Source: Burkholderia plantarii (GTDB lineage: Bacteria; Pseudomonadota; Gammaproteobacteria; Burkholderiales; Burkholderiaceae). From it: a stretch of 64,000 nt of DNA. The stretch is taken from assembly GCF_001411805.1 (NCBI RefSeq), contig NZ_CP007212.1:1364001-1428000 (forward strand), given 5' to 3'. This document shows, piece by piece, positions 10,682-18,376 of this stretch (position 1 is the first letter of the stretch; the number at the start of each line of letters is the position of its first letter). The translations under genes and the position numbers were made by a program. The notes below the pieces were generated by a model. It was not told where the DNA came from. It ran no database searches and worked only from the letters and a program-made list of their open reading frames with translations.

Positions 10682-10786
10682 GCCCAGCGCCCAGCGCCCA
10701 GCGCCCAGCGCCCAGCGCCCAGCGCCCAGCGCCCAACGCCCAGCGCCCAACGCCCAACGCCCAACGCCCAACGCCCAACGCCCAAC
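10682..10786. repeat. Heptanucleotide tandem array, 15 units
   Basis: Fifteen uninterrupted 7-bp units: eight GCCCAGC and seven GCCCAAC. The two variants are largely segregated, with seven GCCCAGC first and mostly GCCCAAC after. On the reverse strand the array begins 6 bp after the TGA of the DUF4148 gene. It is a simple-sequence repeat likely to vary in copy number by slippage. Confidence 0.97.
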
Positions 10787-10791
10787 GCCGC

Positions 10792-11037
10792 TCAGCGGCC
10801 TTGCGCCCAGGCCGGCGGCGCGGCCTGGAAGCGCGCGCGGTTCATCTGCACGGTCTGGTCGCCGGCCGGATAGTCGCCGTCGTTGGTCGGGATCGTGCCG
10901 TCGCGATAGGCCTGCACGAGTTCGGCCACCACCTGCGCGTGGGTCTTTTCGGGCGCCGGCCGGGGGGCGGCGGTCTGGGCCTGCGCGAACGGCGCGGCGG
11001 CCGCCAATAGCAGCGGCAAACAGGACGGAATTCGCAT
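10792..11037 (-). CDS. Small exported DUF4148-family protein
   Basis: An 81-residue protein with a Sec signal peptide (MRIPSCLPLLLAAAAPFAQA). The short mature part, HAQVVAELVQAYRDGTIP followed by NDGDYPAGD, is the pattern of the DUF4148 family, which is abundant in Burkholderia. The start at 11037 is set by a GAAGGAGCCCC ribosome site; a longer frame from 11118 would put the signal peptide internally. Function is unknown. Its stop codon abuts the 7-bp repeat array. The family is periplasmic and members are often induced by stress or growth-phase signals, but nothing here shows that. Confidence 0.85.
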   Translation of the reverse strand: MRIPSCLPLLLAAAAPFAQAQTAAPRPAPEKTHAQVVAELVQAYRDGTIPTNDGDYPAGDQTVQMNRARFQAAPPAWAQGR

Positions 11038-11451
11038 GAGGGGCTCCTTCGAATGCGTTCCAGCACGCCCGCGCGGGTTGCGCGGCGGCCGGTGCGACGC
11101 ATTCTGGTCGGCCGACACTGCCCGGACCGTGACCGGACGATGGCGCGCGCGTCAGCTGTCGATTCGCTTCGGGATCCTGCGGGATGGCGGTCCAAAAATC
11201 GGCCAGCGAGGCTGACGAATCGCCGTTGCGATGCCGACGATCGCCCGACGGCGGGACGCGGAGAACCGGCGGCATCGCCATCGGCGGCCCGCCGGCAGCG
11301 GTGCTGCGCTGCATGACGTATCAGGCCGGCATCGCCGTCCGGAGCCGGCACCGGCATCGAGGCGGAACGGATTGACGCGCATTGCCGGTCAAGCGGGCGC
11401 CCGCAGGCCCGGGCGCGTTCGCCCCCGGGCACGAGCCGCCGCGCCCCGCGC
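11038..11451. other. Intergenic region with no recognised feature
   Basis: About 410 bp upstream of the DUF4148 gene. I see several open frames on both strands but none with a family signature. Part of it continues into the decayed mdcR-tail copies. Confidence 0.4.
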
Positions 11452-11772
11452 CGTGTCGGAGCGCGGCGGCCTCGGCCACCGGCATGGCTTCGAGCGCGAG
11501 CGCCGACGCAGGTCGATCGATCACCTATTCGAGATCACCGAGCGCGGGCAAATCGGCCTCGAGCCGGGCCAGCCCCGGCAAAATCACCGGCCGGCGAACG
11601 CCGGCACGCCGAGCTCGAAACTCCGCGACCGCGGCCACCGGCGCGGCTTCGGGCACGAGGCCGACGCAGGCAGACCGATCACGTATTCGAGATCGCCGAG
11701 CCTGGGCGGATCGGCGTCGATCCGGGCCGGCCCGCACGGAATCACACAGCCGGCGAACCCCGGCACGCCGCT
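11452..11772 (-). pseudogene. Two decayed tandem copies of the mdcR 3' end
   Basis: Downstream of mdcR the last 160 bp or so of the gene recur twice, with indels. Copy B (about 11616-11772) still encodes FAGCVIPCGPARIDADPP and LGDLEYVIGLPASAS; the gene itself reads FAGYVIPQGLARLEADLP and LGDLEYVIDRPASAS. Copy C (about 11452-11615) shares a 37-bp identical block (11540-11576) with the gene (11869-11905). The attcgag landmarks lie at 11527, 11695 and 11856, giving spacings of 168 and 161 bp. The reading frame is broken between copies and the mdcR TGA is lost in copy B by a point change. These are non-functional remnants of repeated segmental duplication. Confidence 0.85.
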
Positions 11773-12621
11773 TCAAAACTCCGCGGCCGCCGCCACCAGC
11801 GTGGCTTCCAGCGCGAGCGCCGAGCGCGAGGCCGAGGCGGGCCGATCGATCACGTATTCGAGGTCGCCGAGCGCGGGCAAATCGGCCTCGAGCCGGGCCA
11901 GCCCCTGCGGAATCACATAGCCGGCGAACGCCGACACCCCGAGCCCGGCCGCCGCCGCGGCCCGCAGCGCCGCGATGCTGCTGCTCGACACGGCGATCCG
12001 GTAGGGCCGGCCGATCGCGTCGAGCGTCTCCAGCACGCGCCGCCGCGACACGCTCGGCTCCGGATGCAGCGCGAGCGGCAGCACCGGCTCGCGCCCCGTG
12101 ATCGGCGAACCCGGCCCGGTACACCAGTAGAGCGGCTCGGTGCGGATCACGCGGCCGCGCCGGCTGCCGGCGATGCGCTTGGCGAACACCAGGTCGTGGC
12201 GGCCCTCGTCGAGCGCGGCGAACAGGTCGCCGGAGAGCCCCGTGGCGATTTCCAGCTCGATCTCGGGATTGCGCTGGATGAAGCTGGCGAGCGCGGCGGC
12301 CAGGTGCGTCGAGGCGAAATCCTCCGACATGCCGAGCCGCACCTTGCCCGACAGCGGCGGCCCGCACACCGACAGCACCGCCTCGTCCATCAGCTCCAGG
12401 ATGCGGCCCGCGTAGCGGTGCAGCGCCTCGCCGTTGGCCGACAGCCGCACGTTGCGCGTGTCGCGCTCGAACAGCGGCCGGTCGAGCAGTTCCTCGAGCC
12501 GGCGGATGTGCTGGCTGACGGTGGATTGCGAAAGGTTGACGCGCTCCGACGCGGCGGTGAAGCTGCCGGTCTGGGCGACGGCGACGAAGCTGCGCAGCAG
12601 TTCGGGCGGTAACGGACGCAT
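11773..12621 (-). CDS. mdcR: LysR-family regulator of malonate decarboxylase operon
   Basis: A 282-residue LysR-type activator. The N-terminal winged helix is LLRSFVAVAQTGSFTAASER followed by LSQSTVSQHIRRLEELL. A co-inducer domain follows to GDLEYVIDRPASAS near the end. The start at 12621 is set by the LysR N-terminus. It is divergent from mdcA with a 266-bp gap, as in other mdc loci where MdcR activates decarboxylase genes in response to malonate. A CATTG-N11-CAATG box sits in that gap. The tail of this gene has been tandemly copied downstream. The name is inferred from position; the sequence itself shows only the LysR family. Confidence 0.85.
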   Translation of the reverse strand: MRPLPPELLRSFVAVAQTGSFTAASERVNLSQSTVSQHIRRLEELLDRPLFERDTRNVRLSANGEALHRYAGRILELMDEAVLSVCGPPLSGKVRLGMSEDFASTHLAAALASFIQRNPEIELEIATGLSGDLFAALDEGRHDLVFAKRIAGSRRGRVIRTEPLYWCTGPGSPITGREPVLPLALHPEPSVSRRRVLETLDAIGRPYRIAVSSSSIAALRAAAAAGLGVSAFAGYVIPQGLARLEADLPALGDLEYVIDRPASASRSALALEATLVAAAAEF

Positions 12622-12798
12622 GGCGGAATCCAGTGGAGCGACGCCGGCGACGGCCGGCGGCGGAGGGCGCGCGCGGCCGGCGGACCGCGCCCGGTTGGCC
12701 GGAGGGCGCGGCGGCCGGCCCGCTCGGGCGCCGTCGCAGCAGTCTACGGCAAGACGGCCGCGGGCGGCGCGGGATCGATCGGCGCGGCCTCTGAGTGA

Positions 12799-12819
12799 CA
12801 TTGGGCAACATCATCAATG
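12799..12819. promoter_or_regulatory. LysR-type T-N11-A operator in the mdcR-mdcA gap
   Basis: CATTG (12799-12803) and CAATG (12815-12819) are perfect inverted halves around 11 bases, the classic LysR box geometry. A possible mdcA -10 (TAGAAT, 12837-12842) follows, so the box would overlap or abut the -35 position, a usual place for LysR activation. Confidence 0.6.
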
Positions 12820-12887
12820 GCGCGCGCGGCGGGGCTTAGAATCGTCGTCACGACCTGATACCTGATACGCATCGCAGGAGAGACGCA

Positions 12888-14534
12888 ATGACGGGATGGA
12901 ATCACGCGCGGCAAGCGCGCGACGCACGCCTCGCGGCGGGCGCGCACTTCGCGCGCGGCAAGCGGGTGGCGGCCGACGACGCGACGGCCTTGCTCGAGGC
13001 GGTGCTGCGCCCCGGGGATCGTGTCTGCCTGGAAGGCGACAACCAGAAGCAGGCGGACCTGCTCGCCACGGCGCTCGCCGAGGTCGACAGCACCAGGATC
13101 CACGACCTGCACATGGTGCAGTCGGGCATCGTGCTGCCCGAGCATCTCGACGTGTTCGAGCGCGGCATCGCGAAGCGCCTCGACTACGCCTATTCCGGCC
13201 CGCAGTCGCAGCGCATCGCGAAGCTGCTGTTCGGCGGGCGCATCGAGCTGGGCGCCGTCCACACCTACCTGGAACTGTTCGCGCGCTACTTCATCGACCT
13301 GACGCCGCAGGTCGCGCTGATCGCGGCGGTCAGCGCCGACGCCGACGGCAACCTCTACACCGGCCCGAACACCGAGGACACGCCCACCGTGGTCGAGGCC
13401 ACCGCGTTCAAGGACGGCATCGTGATCGCGCAGGTCGACCGCATCGTCGATCGTGTGCCGCGCGTGGACATCCCCGGCGACCGCGTGCATTTCGTGGTCG
13501 AGGCGGGCCGGCCGTTCTTCGTCGAGCCGCTGTTCACGCGCGACCCGGCCGCGATCACCGAGACCCAGATCCTCACCGCGATGCTCGCGATCAAGGGCAT
13601 CTACGAGCCCTACGGCGTGCGCCGGCTGAACCACGGCATCGGCTTCAACACGGCCGCCATCGAGCTGCTGCTGCCCACCTACGGCGAGCGCCTCGGCCTG
13701 AAGGGCAAGGTCTGCACGCACTGGGCGCTGAACCCGCACCCCACGCTGATCCCGGCCATCGAGTCGGGCTGGGTCGAGCAGGTCCACTGCTTCGGCTCCG
13801 AGGTCGGCATGGACGAGTACATCCGCGCGCGCTCCGACGTGTTCTTCACGGGCGCCGACGGCTCGCTGCGCTCGAACCGCGCGTTCTGCCAGACGGCCGG
13901 CCTGTACGGCTGCGACATGTTCATCGGCTCGACGCTGCAGATCGACCTGGCCGGCCATTCCTCGACCGTCACCGAGAACCGCATCGCCGGCTTCGGCGGC
14001 GCGCCGAACATGGGCAGCGACGCGCGCGGCCGGCGCCATCCGAGCGAGCCGTGGCTGAAGGCGGGCGAGCAGGCCGATCCGGCCACCCCGGCGGCGCTGC
14101 GGCGCGGTCGCAAGCTGGTGGTGCAGATCGGCGAGACCTTCGGCGAGAAGAACGTGCCGATGTTCGTCGAGCAGCTCGATGCGCTGCGCCTGGCCGACAG
14201 GCTCTCGCTCGATCTCGCGCCGATCATGGTGTACGGCGACGACGTCACGCACGTGGTCACCGAGGAAGGCATCGCGAACCTGCTGCTGTGCCGCGACGCC
14301 GACGAACGCGAGCACGCGATCCGCGGCGTGGCGGGCTACACCGCGATCGGCCGCGGCCGCGACCGGCGGCTCGTCGAGCGGCTGCGCGAGCGCGGCGTGA
14401 TCCGTCGCCCCGAGGATCTCGGCATCGATCCGCTCGACGCCGACCGACGGCTGCTGGCCGCGCGCTCGGTGAAGGATCTCGTGCATTGGTCGGGCGGGCT
14501 CTACGCGCCGCCGTCGCGCTTTCGGAACTGGTAA
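12888..14534 (+). CDS. mdcA: Malonate decarboxylase alpha subunit (acetyl-S-ACP:malonate ACP transferase)
   Basis: The 548-residue alpha subunit exchanges acetyl for malonyl on the acyl carrier subunit, the first step of biotin-independent malonate decarboxylation in the cytosol. Recognisable conserved stretches include DLHMVQSGIVLPEHLDVFER, SADADGNLYTGPNTEDTP, NPHPTLIPAIESGWVEQVHC, FTGADGSLRSNRAFCQTAG and IAGFGGAPNMGSDARGRRHP. An AGGAGAGACGCA ribosome site precedes the ATG. First gene of mdcACDEGBH; 95 bp separate it from mdcC. Length matches the Klebsiella and Pseudomonas homologues. Confidence 0.97.
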   Translation: MTGWNHARQARDARLAAGAHFARGKRVAADDATALLEAVLRPGDRVCLEGDNQKQADLLATALAEVDSTRIHDLHMVQSGIVLPEHLDVFERGIAKRLDYAYSGPQSQRIAKLLFGGRIELGAVHTYLELFARYFIDLTPQVALIAAVSADADGNLYTGPNTEDTPTVVEATAFKDGIVIAQVDRIVDRVPRVDIPGDRVHFVVEAGRPFFVEPLFTRDPAAITETQILTAMLAIKGIYEPYGVRRLNHGIGFNTAAIELLLPTYGERLGLKGKVCTHWALNPHPTLIPAIESGWVEQVHCFGSEVGMDEYIRARSDVFFTGADGSLRSNRAFCQTAGLYGCDMFIGSTLQIDLAGHSSTVTENRIAGFGGAPNMGSDARGRRHPSEPWLKAGEQADPATPAALRRGRKLVVQIGETFGEKNVPMFVEQLDALRLADRLSLDLAPIMVYGDDVTHVVTEEGIANLLLCRDADEREHAIRGVAGYTAIGRGRDRRLVERLRERGVIRRPEDLGIDPLDADRRLLAARSVKDLVHWSGGLYAPPSRFRNW

Positions 14535-14629
14535 CGGAACCGCGCGACGCGGCTGGCGGGAAGCGCCGCGTCGCGTGACAACCCGCGGCCCCGCGCGCCT
14601 GCGCGGACGGCCGAGGACGGAGGGATCGA

Positions 14630-14947
14630 ATGGAACAGCTCAATTATCGTCACGTCGCGCGCGAGCGCGCGGCGGGTGACGCGGCCTCGGCGCTGGTCGG
14701 CGTGGTCGCGTCGGGCAATCTCGAGGTGCTGGTCGAGCGCGTGTTGCCCGGCAACGCGTGCGAGATCGACATCCAGACCGCCGCCACCGGCTTCGGCGAG
14801 GTCTGGCAGGCGGTGGTCGCCGATTTCGTCGAGCGGCGCTCGCCGGGCGGCCTGCGGCTGTCGATCAACGACGGCGGTGCGCGGCCCGACACGGTCGCGC
14901 TGCGGCTCGCGCAGGCGGTGCGCGCGATCGAGGGAGGCGCGCGATGA
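14630..14947 (+). CDS. mdcC: Malonate decarboxylase acyl carrier protein (delta subunit)
   Basis: A 105-residue carrier subunit that bears the 2'-(5''-phosphoribosyl)-3'-dephospho-CoA prosthetic group. The modified serine lies in the conserved VGVVASGNLEVLVE near residue 28, and the family signature continues as the C-terminal NDGGARPDTVALRLAQA. A GGAGGG ribosome site precedes the ATG. Its TGA overlaps the mdcD ATG (ATGA), indicating coupled translation. MdcB and MdcG, encoded downstream, make and attach the prosthetic group. Confidence 0.95.
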   Translation: MEQLNYRHVARERAAGDAASALVGVVASGNLEVLVERVLPGNACEIDIQTAATGFGEVWQAVVADFVERRSPGGLRLSINDGGARPDTVALRLAQAVRAIEGGAR

Positions 14948-15867
14948 ACGGTTTCGATCCGATCGCGGCCGGCGCGAGCTGGTATGAGGCGTCGGCGCGC
15001 CAGCGCATCGACGGGCTGGTCGATGCCGACTCGTTCGCCGAGTTCATCGGCCCGGCCGAGCGCGAGATGAGCCCGCACCTGCCGCTGTTCGACCTGCCGC
15101 GCCAGTTCGACGACGGCATGATCGTCGGGCGCGCCGCGCTCGACGGCCGCGCGGTGCTGGTGGCCGCGCAGGAAGGGCGCTTCATGGGCGGCGCGTTCGG
15201 CGAGGTGCATGGCGCCAAGCTCACCGGGCTGCTGCGCGCGGCGCGCGAGCTCGGCACGCCGGTGCTGATCCTGTTCGACACCGGCGGCGTGCGGCTGCAG
15301 GAGGCCAACGCCGGCGAGCTCGCGATCGCCGAGATCATGCGCGCGCTGATCGACGCGCGCGCGGCCGGCGTGCCAGTGATCGGGCTGGTCGGCGGTCGCG
15401 CCGGCTGCTACGGCGGCGGCGGCCTGCTGGCCGCGTGCTGCTCGGCGCTGGCGGTGTCGGAGCCCGGGCGCATCAGCGTGTCGGGTCCGGAGGTGATCGA
15501 GACCAACCGCGGCGTCGAGGAATTCGATTCGAAGGACCGCGCGCTGGTCTGGCGCACCATGGGCGGCAAGCATCGCCGGCTGATCGGCGGCGTCGAGCGC
15601 TTCGTCGACGACACGCTGCCCGCGTTCCGCGCCGCCGCGCTCGCGCTGCTCGCGGCGCGCCACGCTTTCGAGCTCGACGTGCTGGAAGCCGAACAGGCAC
15701 GGCTCGAGGCGCGGCTCGCCGCGTTCGGCGATTGCGGCGACGCGCGCGACGTCTGGCGCCGGCTCGGCGCGACCGACGCCGAGGCCGAGGCCATTCCCGC
15801 GATGCCCGGCGAGACCTTCGCCGCGCTCGCCGACCGTCTTCAGGAGGGGCGCGATGACGCTCGATGA
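14944..15867 (+). CDS. mdcD: Malonate decarboxylase beta subunit
   Basis: A 307-residue carboxyltransferase-like subunit that, with MdcE, decarboxylates malonyl-S-ACP to acetyl-S-ACP. The crotonase-like core shows QEGRFMGGAFGEVHGAKL, LILFDTGGVRLQEANAGE, GGRAGCYGGGGLLAACC and SVSGPEVIETNRGVEEFD, all typical of MdcD. The start is fixed by the 4-bp overlap with mdcC. The end overlaps mdcE by 14 bp. Length fits the family. Confidence 0.96.
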   Translation: MNGFDPIAAGASWYEASARQRIDGLVDADSFAEFIGPAEREMSPHLPLFDLPRQFDDGMIVGRAALDGRAVLVAAQEGRFMGGAFGEVHGAKLTGLLRAARELGTPVLILFDTGGVRLQEANAGELAIAEIMRALIDARAAGVPVIGLVGGRAGCYGGGGLLAACCSALAVSEPGRISVSGPEVIETNRGVEEFDSKDRALVWRTMGGKHRRLIGGVERFVDDTLPAFRAAALALLAARHAFELDVLEAEQARLEARLAAFGDCGDARDVWRRLGATDAEAEAIPAMPGETFAALADRLQEGRDDAR

Positions 15868-16570
15868 GATTCTCGCTTCGTTCGATCACGACCTGACCCG
15901 CCGTGACGACGGCCTGCTGGCCGGCCGCGCCACGCTCGACGGCCGGCAGGTGGACGTGATCGGCGTGTCCGGCCGCGCGTTCGTCGGTGTCGACGAGGCG
16001 CTGTGGCTGTCGGCGCGCGTGCTCGACACCGTGCGGCGCGGCGGCGCGACGCCGATCCTCGTGCTGCTCGACAGCGGCAGCCAGCGCATGAGCAGGCGCG
16101 ACGAACTGCTGGGCCTCAACGAATGCCTGTCGCATCTGGCCAAGAGCCTGATGCTCGCGAGCGGGCGCGGCCATCCGACCATCGGGCTGCTGTACGGCGG
16201 CACGGCGGCCGGCGCGTTCATCGCGACCGCGCTCGCCACGCGCGTGCTGCTCGCGCTGCCGGGGGCCGAGCCGGCCGTGATGGACCTGCCGTCGATGGCG
16301 CGCGTGACCAAGCTGCCGCTCGAGGTGCTCGAAGAGAAGGCGAAATCGACGGCGGTGTTCGCACCGGGCCTCGCCAATCTGGAGCGGACGGGCGCCGTGG
16401 ACGCGGTGCTCGATCCCGCGCAGCCGCTCGCGGCGCAGCTCGCTCGCTGGCTCGCCGAACCGGCCGCGCGCGCCGACGGACGCGACCGGCTCGGCGAGGC
16501 GCGCGGCGGCAGGCCGGCGGCGGCGCGCATCGCGCAACGGGTCCATGCGCTCGCCCGCTCAGGCGGCTGA
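15854..16570 (+). CDS. mdcE: Malonate decarboxylase gamma subunit
   Basis: The 238-residue partner of MdcD in the malonyl-S-ACP decarboxylase. Conserved stretches are LVLLDSGSQRMSRRDELLG, LYGGTAAGAFIATALAT, and PAVMDLPSMARVTKLPLEVL followed by EEKAKSTAVFAPG. A GGAGGGGCGCG ribosome site inside the end of mdcD drives it. Its 3' end overlaps mdcG by 26 bp. Both overlaps support one polycistronic mRNA with translational coupling. Confidence 0.95.
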   Translation: MTLDEILASFDHDLTRRDDGLLAGRATLDGRQVDVIGVSGRAFVGVDEALWLSARVLDTVRRGGATPILVLLDSGSQRMSRRDELLGLNECLSHLAKSLMLASGRGHPTIGLLYGGTAAGAFIATALATRVLLALPGAEPAVMDLPSMARVTKLPLEVLEEKAKSTAVFAPGLANLERTGAVDAVLDPAQPLAAQLARWLAEPAARADGRDRLGEARGGRPAAARIAQRVHALARSGG

Positions 16571-17288
16571 GGCCGCACGGGTTCGGCATCGCGTCGTACG
16601 CGTCGCGCCCGACGCGTGGGCGGCGCTCGCCGAGCCGCTCGTCGCGCGTCTGGCGCTGCCGGCTGACGACGCGGCCGTGGTCCGCGAATGGGCCGCGCGT
16701 GGCCGGCCGTTGATGGTGCGGCGCGCCGGACCGTGCGACGCGGGCAGCCCGGGCGTGCCGCTCGGCCTGCCGCTGCCGCCGTCGATGGGCAAGCGGCGCA
16801 TCGGCGTGGTGGCGCCCGTCGAGGCGATCGTGTCGAGTGAGGCGCCGCCCGCGCTCGCCGCGTTGCGGGATGCCGCGCCCGAGGCTTGGCGCGTGACGCT
16901 CGACGCGCTCGACGCGCTGGCGCGCCGCCATCGGGTCGGTTGCCGTGCGTTCGGCAGTCTCGCCTGGCAGGCGTTGACGGGGCTGACTTATCTGTCGGCG
17001 GGTTCGGATCTCGATGTGCTGTTCGAGCTGCCGGCTGGTCGGCCGGATGCTGGATCGCCTGGGTCGGCCGGTGGGCGCGAGGCGCTGGCCGCACTGCTCG
17101 ATGGCATTGCCGCCTGCGACGCGGCTGCGCCGATGCGGATCGACGGTGAGCTGATCCGCGCCGACGGCGCTGGCGCGAACTGGCGCGAATGGCATGCGGC
17201 GCGCGGCGAGCACGACGAGATCGTCGTGAAGACGGCGGCCGAGGTCGTGCTGATGACGCCGCGCGCGTTCCTGGAGGGCGCTGTATGA
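16545..17288 (+). CDS. mdcG: Phosphoribosyl-dephospho-CoA transferase (holo-ACP synthase for MdcC)
   Basis: A 247-residue nucleotidyltransferase that attaches the prosthetic group to MdcC. The catalytic motif is FGSLAWQALTGLTYLSAG followed by SDLDVLFEL, the G-S-D-x-D two-aspartate type. The C-terminus WREWHAARGEHDEIVVKT is also typical of MdcG. The ATG at 16545 lies 26 bp inside the end of mdcE. The stop overlaps the start of mdcB (ATGA), so the two cofactor genes are coupled. Confidence 0.92.
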   Translation: MRSPAQAAEAARVRHRVVRVAPDAWAALAEPLVARLALPADDAAVVREWAARGRPLMVRRAGPCDAGSPGVPLGLPLPPSMGKRRIGVVAPVEAIVSSEAPPALAALRDAAPEAWRVTLDALDALARRHRVGCRAFGSLAWQALTGLTYLSAGSDLDVLFELPAGRPDAGSPGSAGGREALAALLDGIAACDAAAPMRIDGELIRADGAGANWREWHAARGEHDEIVVKTAAEVVLMTPRAFLEGAV

Positions 17289-18376
17289 CGCAAGGGCTGC
17301 GTGTGGCATGGGCGCCGGTCGGAGCAGGGGCCGCCGCCTCGCCGGTTTCGCCCGAGGCGATCGCCGAGCTTGGCGCGACCTGCCTGCGCCTCGAGGTCGA
17401 GACCTGGCCGAAGCCGGGGCTCGTCAGCGCGGTGGATACCGGCAGCCACGACGACATGGATGCCGGCACGTTCGTGCGCAGCGCGGCCGCGATCCGGCCG
17501 TATCTGGCCGAGCTCGCGGCGGCCGGCGCCGCGCGCGCGGAGATGGCCGTGCTGCGGCGCATCGGCCTGCGCGCCGAGCATGCGATGCTCGCGGCGACGG
17601 GCGGCGTGAATACGCATCGCGGGGCGATCTTCGGGCTCGGTCTGCTGTGTGCGGCAGCGGGTCTGCGCGCGTCGGGGATGCCGGCGTCGAGGGCGCCGGC
17701 CCCGGGAGCATCAGGCACGGGCGCGCCGGCTTTGAACGCATCGGTGTCGGGTGCGTCCGCTCCGGGTACATACGGCCTCGCCGCATCCACTTCGAGCGCG
17801 TCCACTGCCGGCGGATCCTTCTGCGGTGCATCCGTTCCCGGCGCATTCGCCTCGGGCGCGTCCCCTGTCTGGGGATCTGCTCCCGGCGGCTCCCCTTCCG
17901 GCGCGGTTCCGACGCTCGGCGAAATCGTCGCGCGGCAATGGGGAGCCGAGATCGTCGTCGGGCCGCGCGCCTCGGACAGCCATGGCGAGATCGCGGTGCG
18001 CCGCCACGGCGTCGGCGGCGCGCGCCAGGAGGCCGCGAGCGGATTTCCGAGCGTCTACCGGATCGGGCTGCCGGCCTTGTGCGAGGCGCAGGCGCTGCGT
18101 CCCGGTGATGCGCCCGCCGCGCGCGTGCAGGCCTGCTTTGCGCTGATCGCATCCGTCGCCGATACGAACCTGCTGCATCGCGGCGGTGCCGGCGGCCTCG
18201 CATTCGCGCAGCGCCGCGCGCGCGATTTCCTCGCGCGCGGCGGCATCGGCGCGCCGGACTGGCTCGCGCGCGCCGAGGCTGTCCATCGCGCGTTCGTCGT
18301 GCGCCGGCTGAGCCCCGGCGGCGCGGCCGACCTGCTCGCGATGAGCCTGTTCGCGGCCGCCAGCGAGGCGCCATGA
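17285..18376 (+). CDS. mdcB: Triphosphoribosyl-dephospho-CoA synthase with an in-frame pentapeptide-repeat insertion
   Basis: This enzyme makes the prosthetic-group precursor from ATP and dephospho-CoA (CitG/MdcB family). Core motifs are EVETWPKPGLVSAVDTGSHD, GGVNTHRGAIFGLGLLCAA, and later DTNLLHRGGAGGLAFAQRRA. The length of 363 residues is well above the roughly 290 typical of the family. The excess is residues 131-207 (about 17675-17905), an Ala/Ser/Gly/Pro segment encoded by a 15-bp minisatellite. The insertion keeps the frame and sits in a position where a surface loop is plausible. The start overlaps mdcG; the end overlaps mdcH by 4 bp. Confidence 0.92.
   Translation: MTQGLRVAWAPVGAGAAASPVSPEAIAELGATCLRLEVETWPKPGLVSAVDTGSHDDMDAGTFVRSAAAIRPYLAELAAAGAARAEMAVLRRIGLRAEHAMLAATGGVNTHRGAIFGLGLLCAAAGLRASGMPASRAPAPGASGTGAPALNASVSGASAPGTYGLAASTSSASTAGGSFCGASVPGAFASGASPVWGSAPGGSPSGAVPTLGEIVARQWGAEIVVGPRASDSHGEIAVRRHGVGGARQEAASGFPSVYRIGLPALCEAQALRPGDAPAARVQACFALIASVADTNLLHRGGAGGLAFAQRRARDFLARGGIGAPDWLARAEAVHRAFVVRRLSPGGAADLLAMSLFAAASEAP
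17693..17902 (+). repeat. 15-bp coding minisatellite, 14 units, inside mdcB
   Basis: Fourteen units start every 15 bp from 17693 to 17888. The consensus is GCRTCC followed by NNTNCSGGY, coding a degenerate pentapeptide such as GASAP or GASVP. Phase is perfect across the block with no frameshift, although the units have diverged at several positions each. Confidence 0.9.

Noticed and set aside
10682..10786. CRISPR-like array
   Set aside because: Units are 7 bp with no spacers and no cas genes nearby.
11525..12817. A 430-codon reverse frame through mdcR and its copies
   Set aside because: It is out of frame with the LysR protein and only appears continuous because the repeats shift frame.
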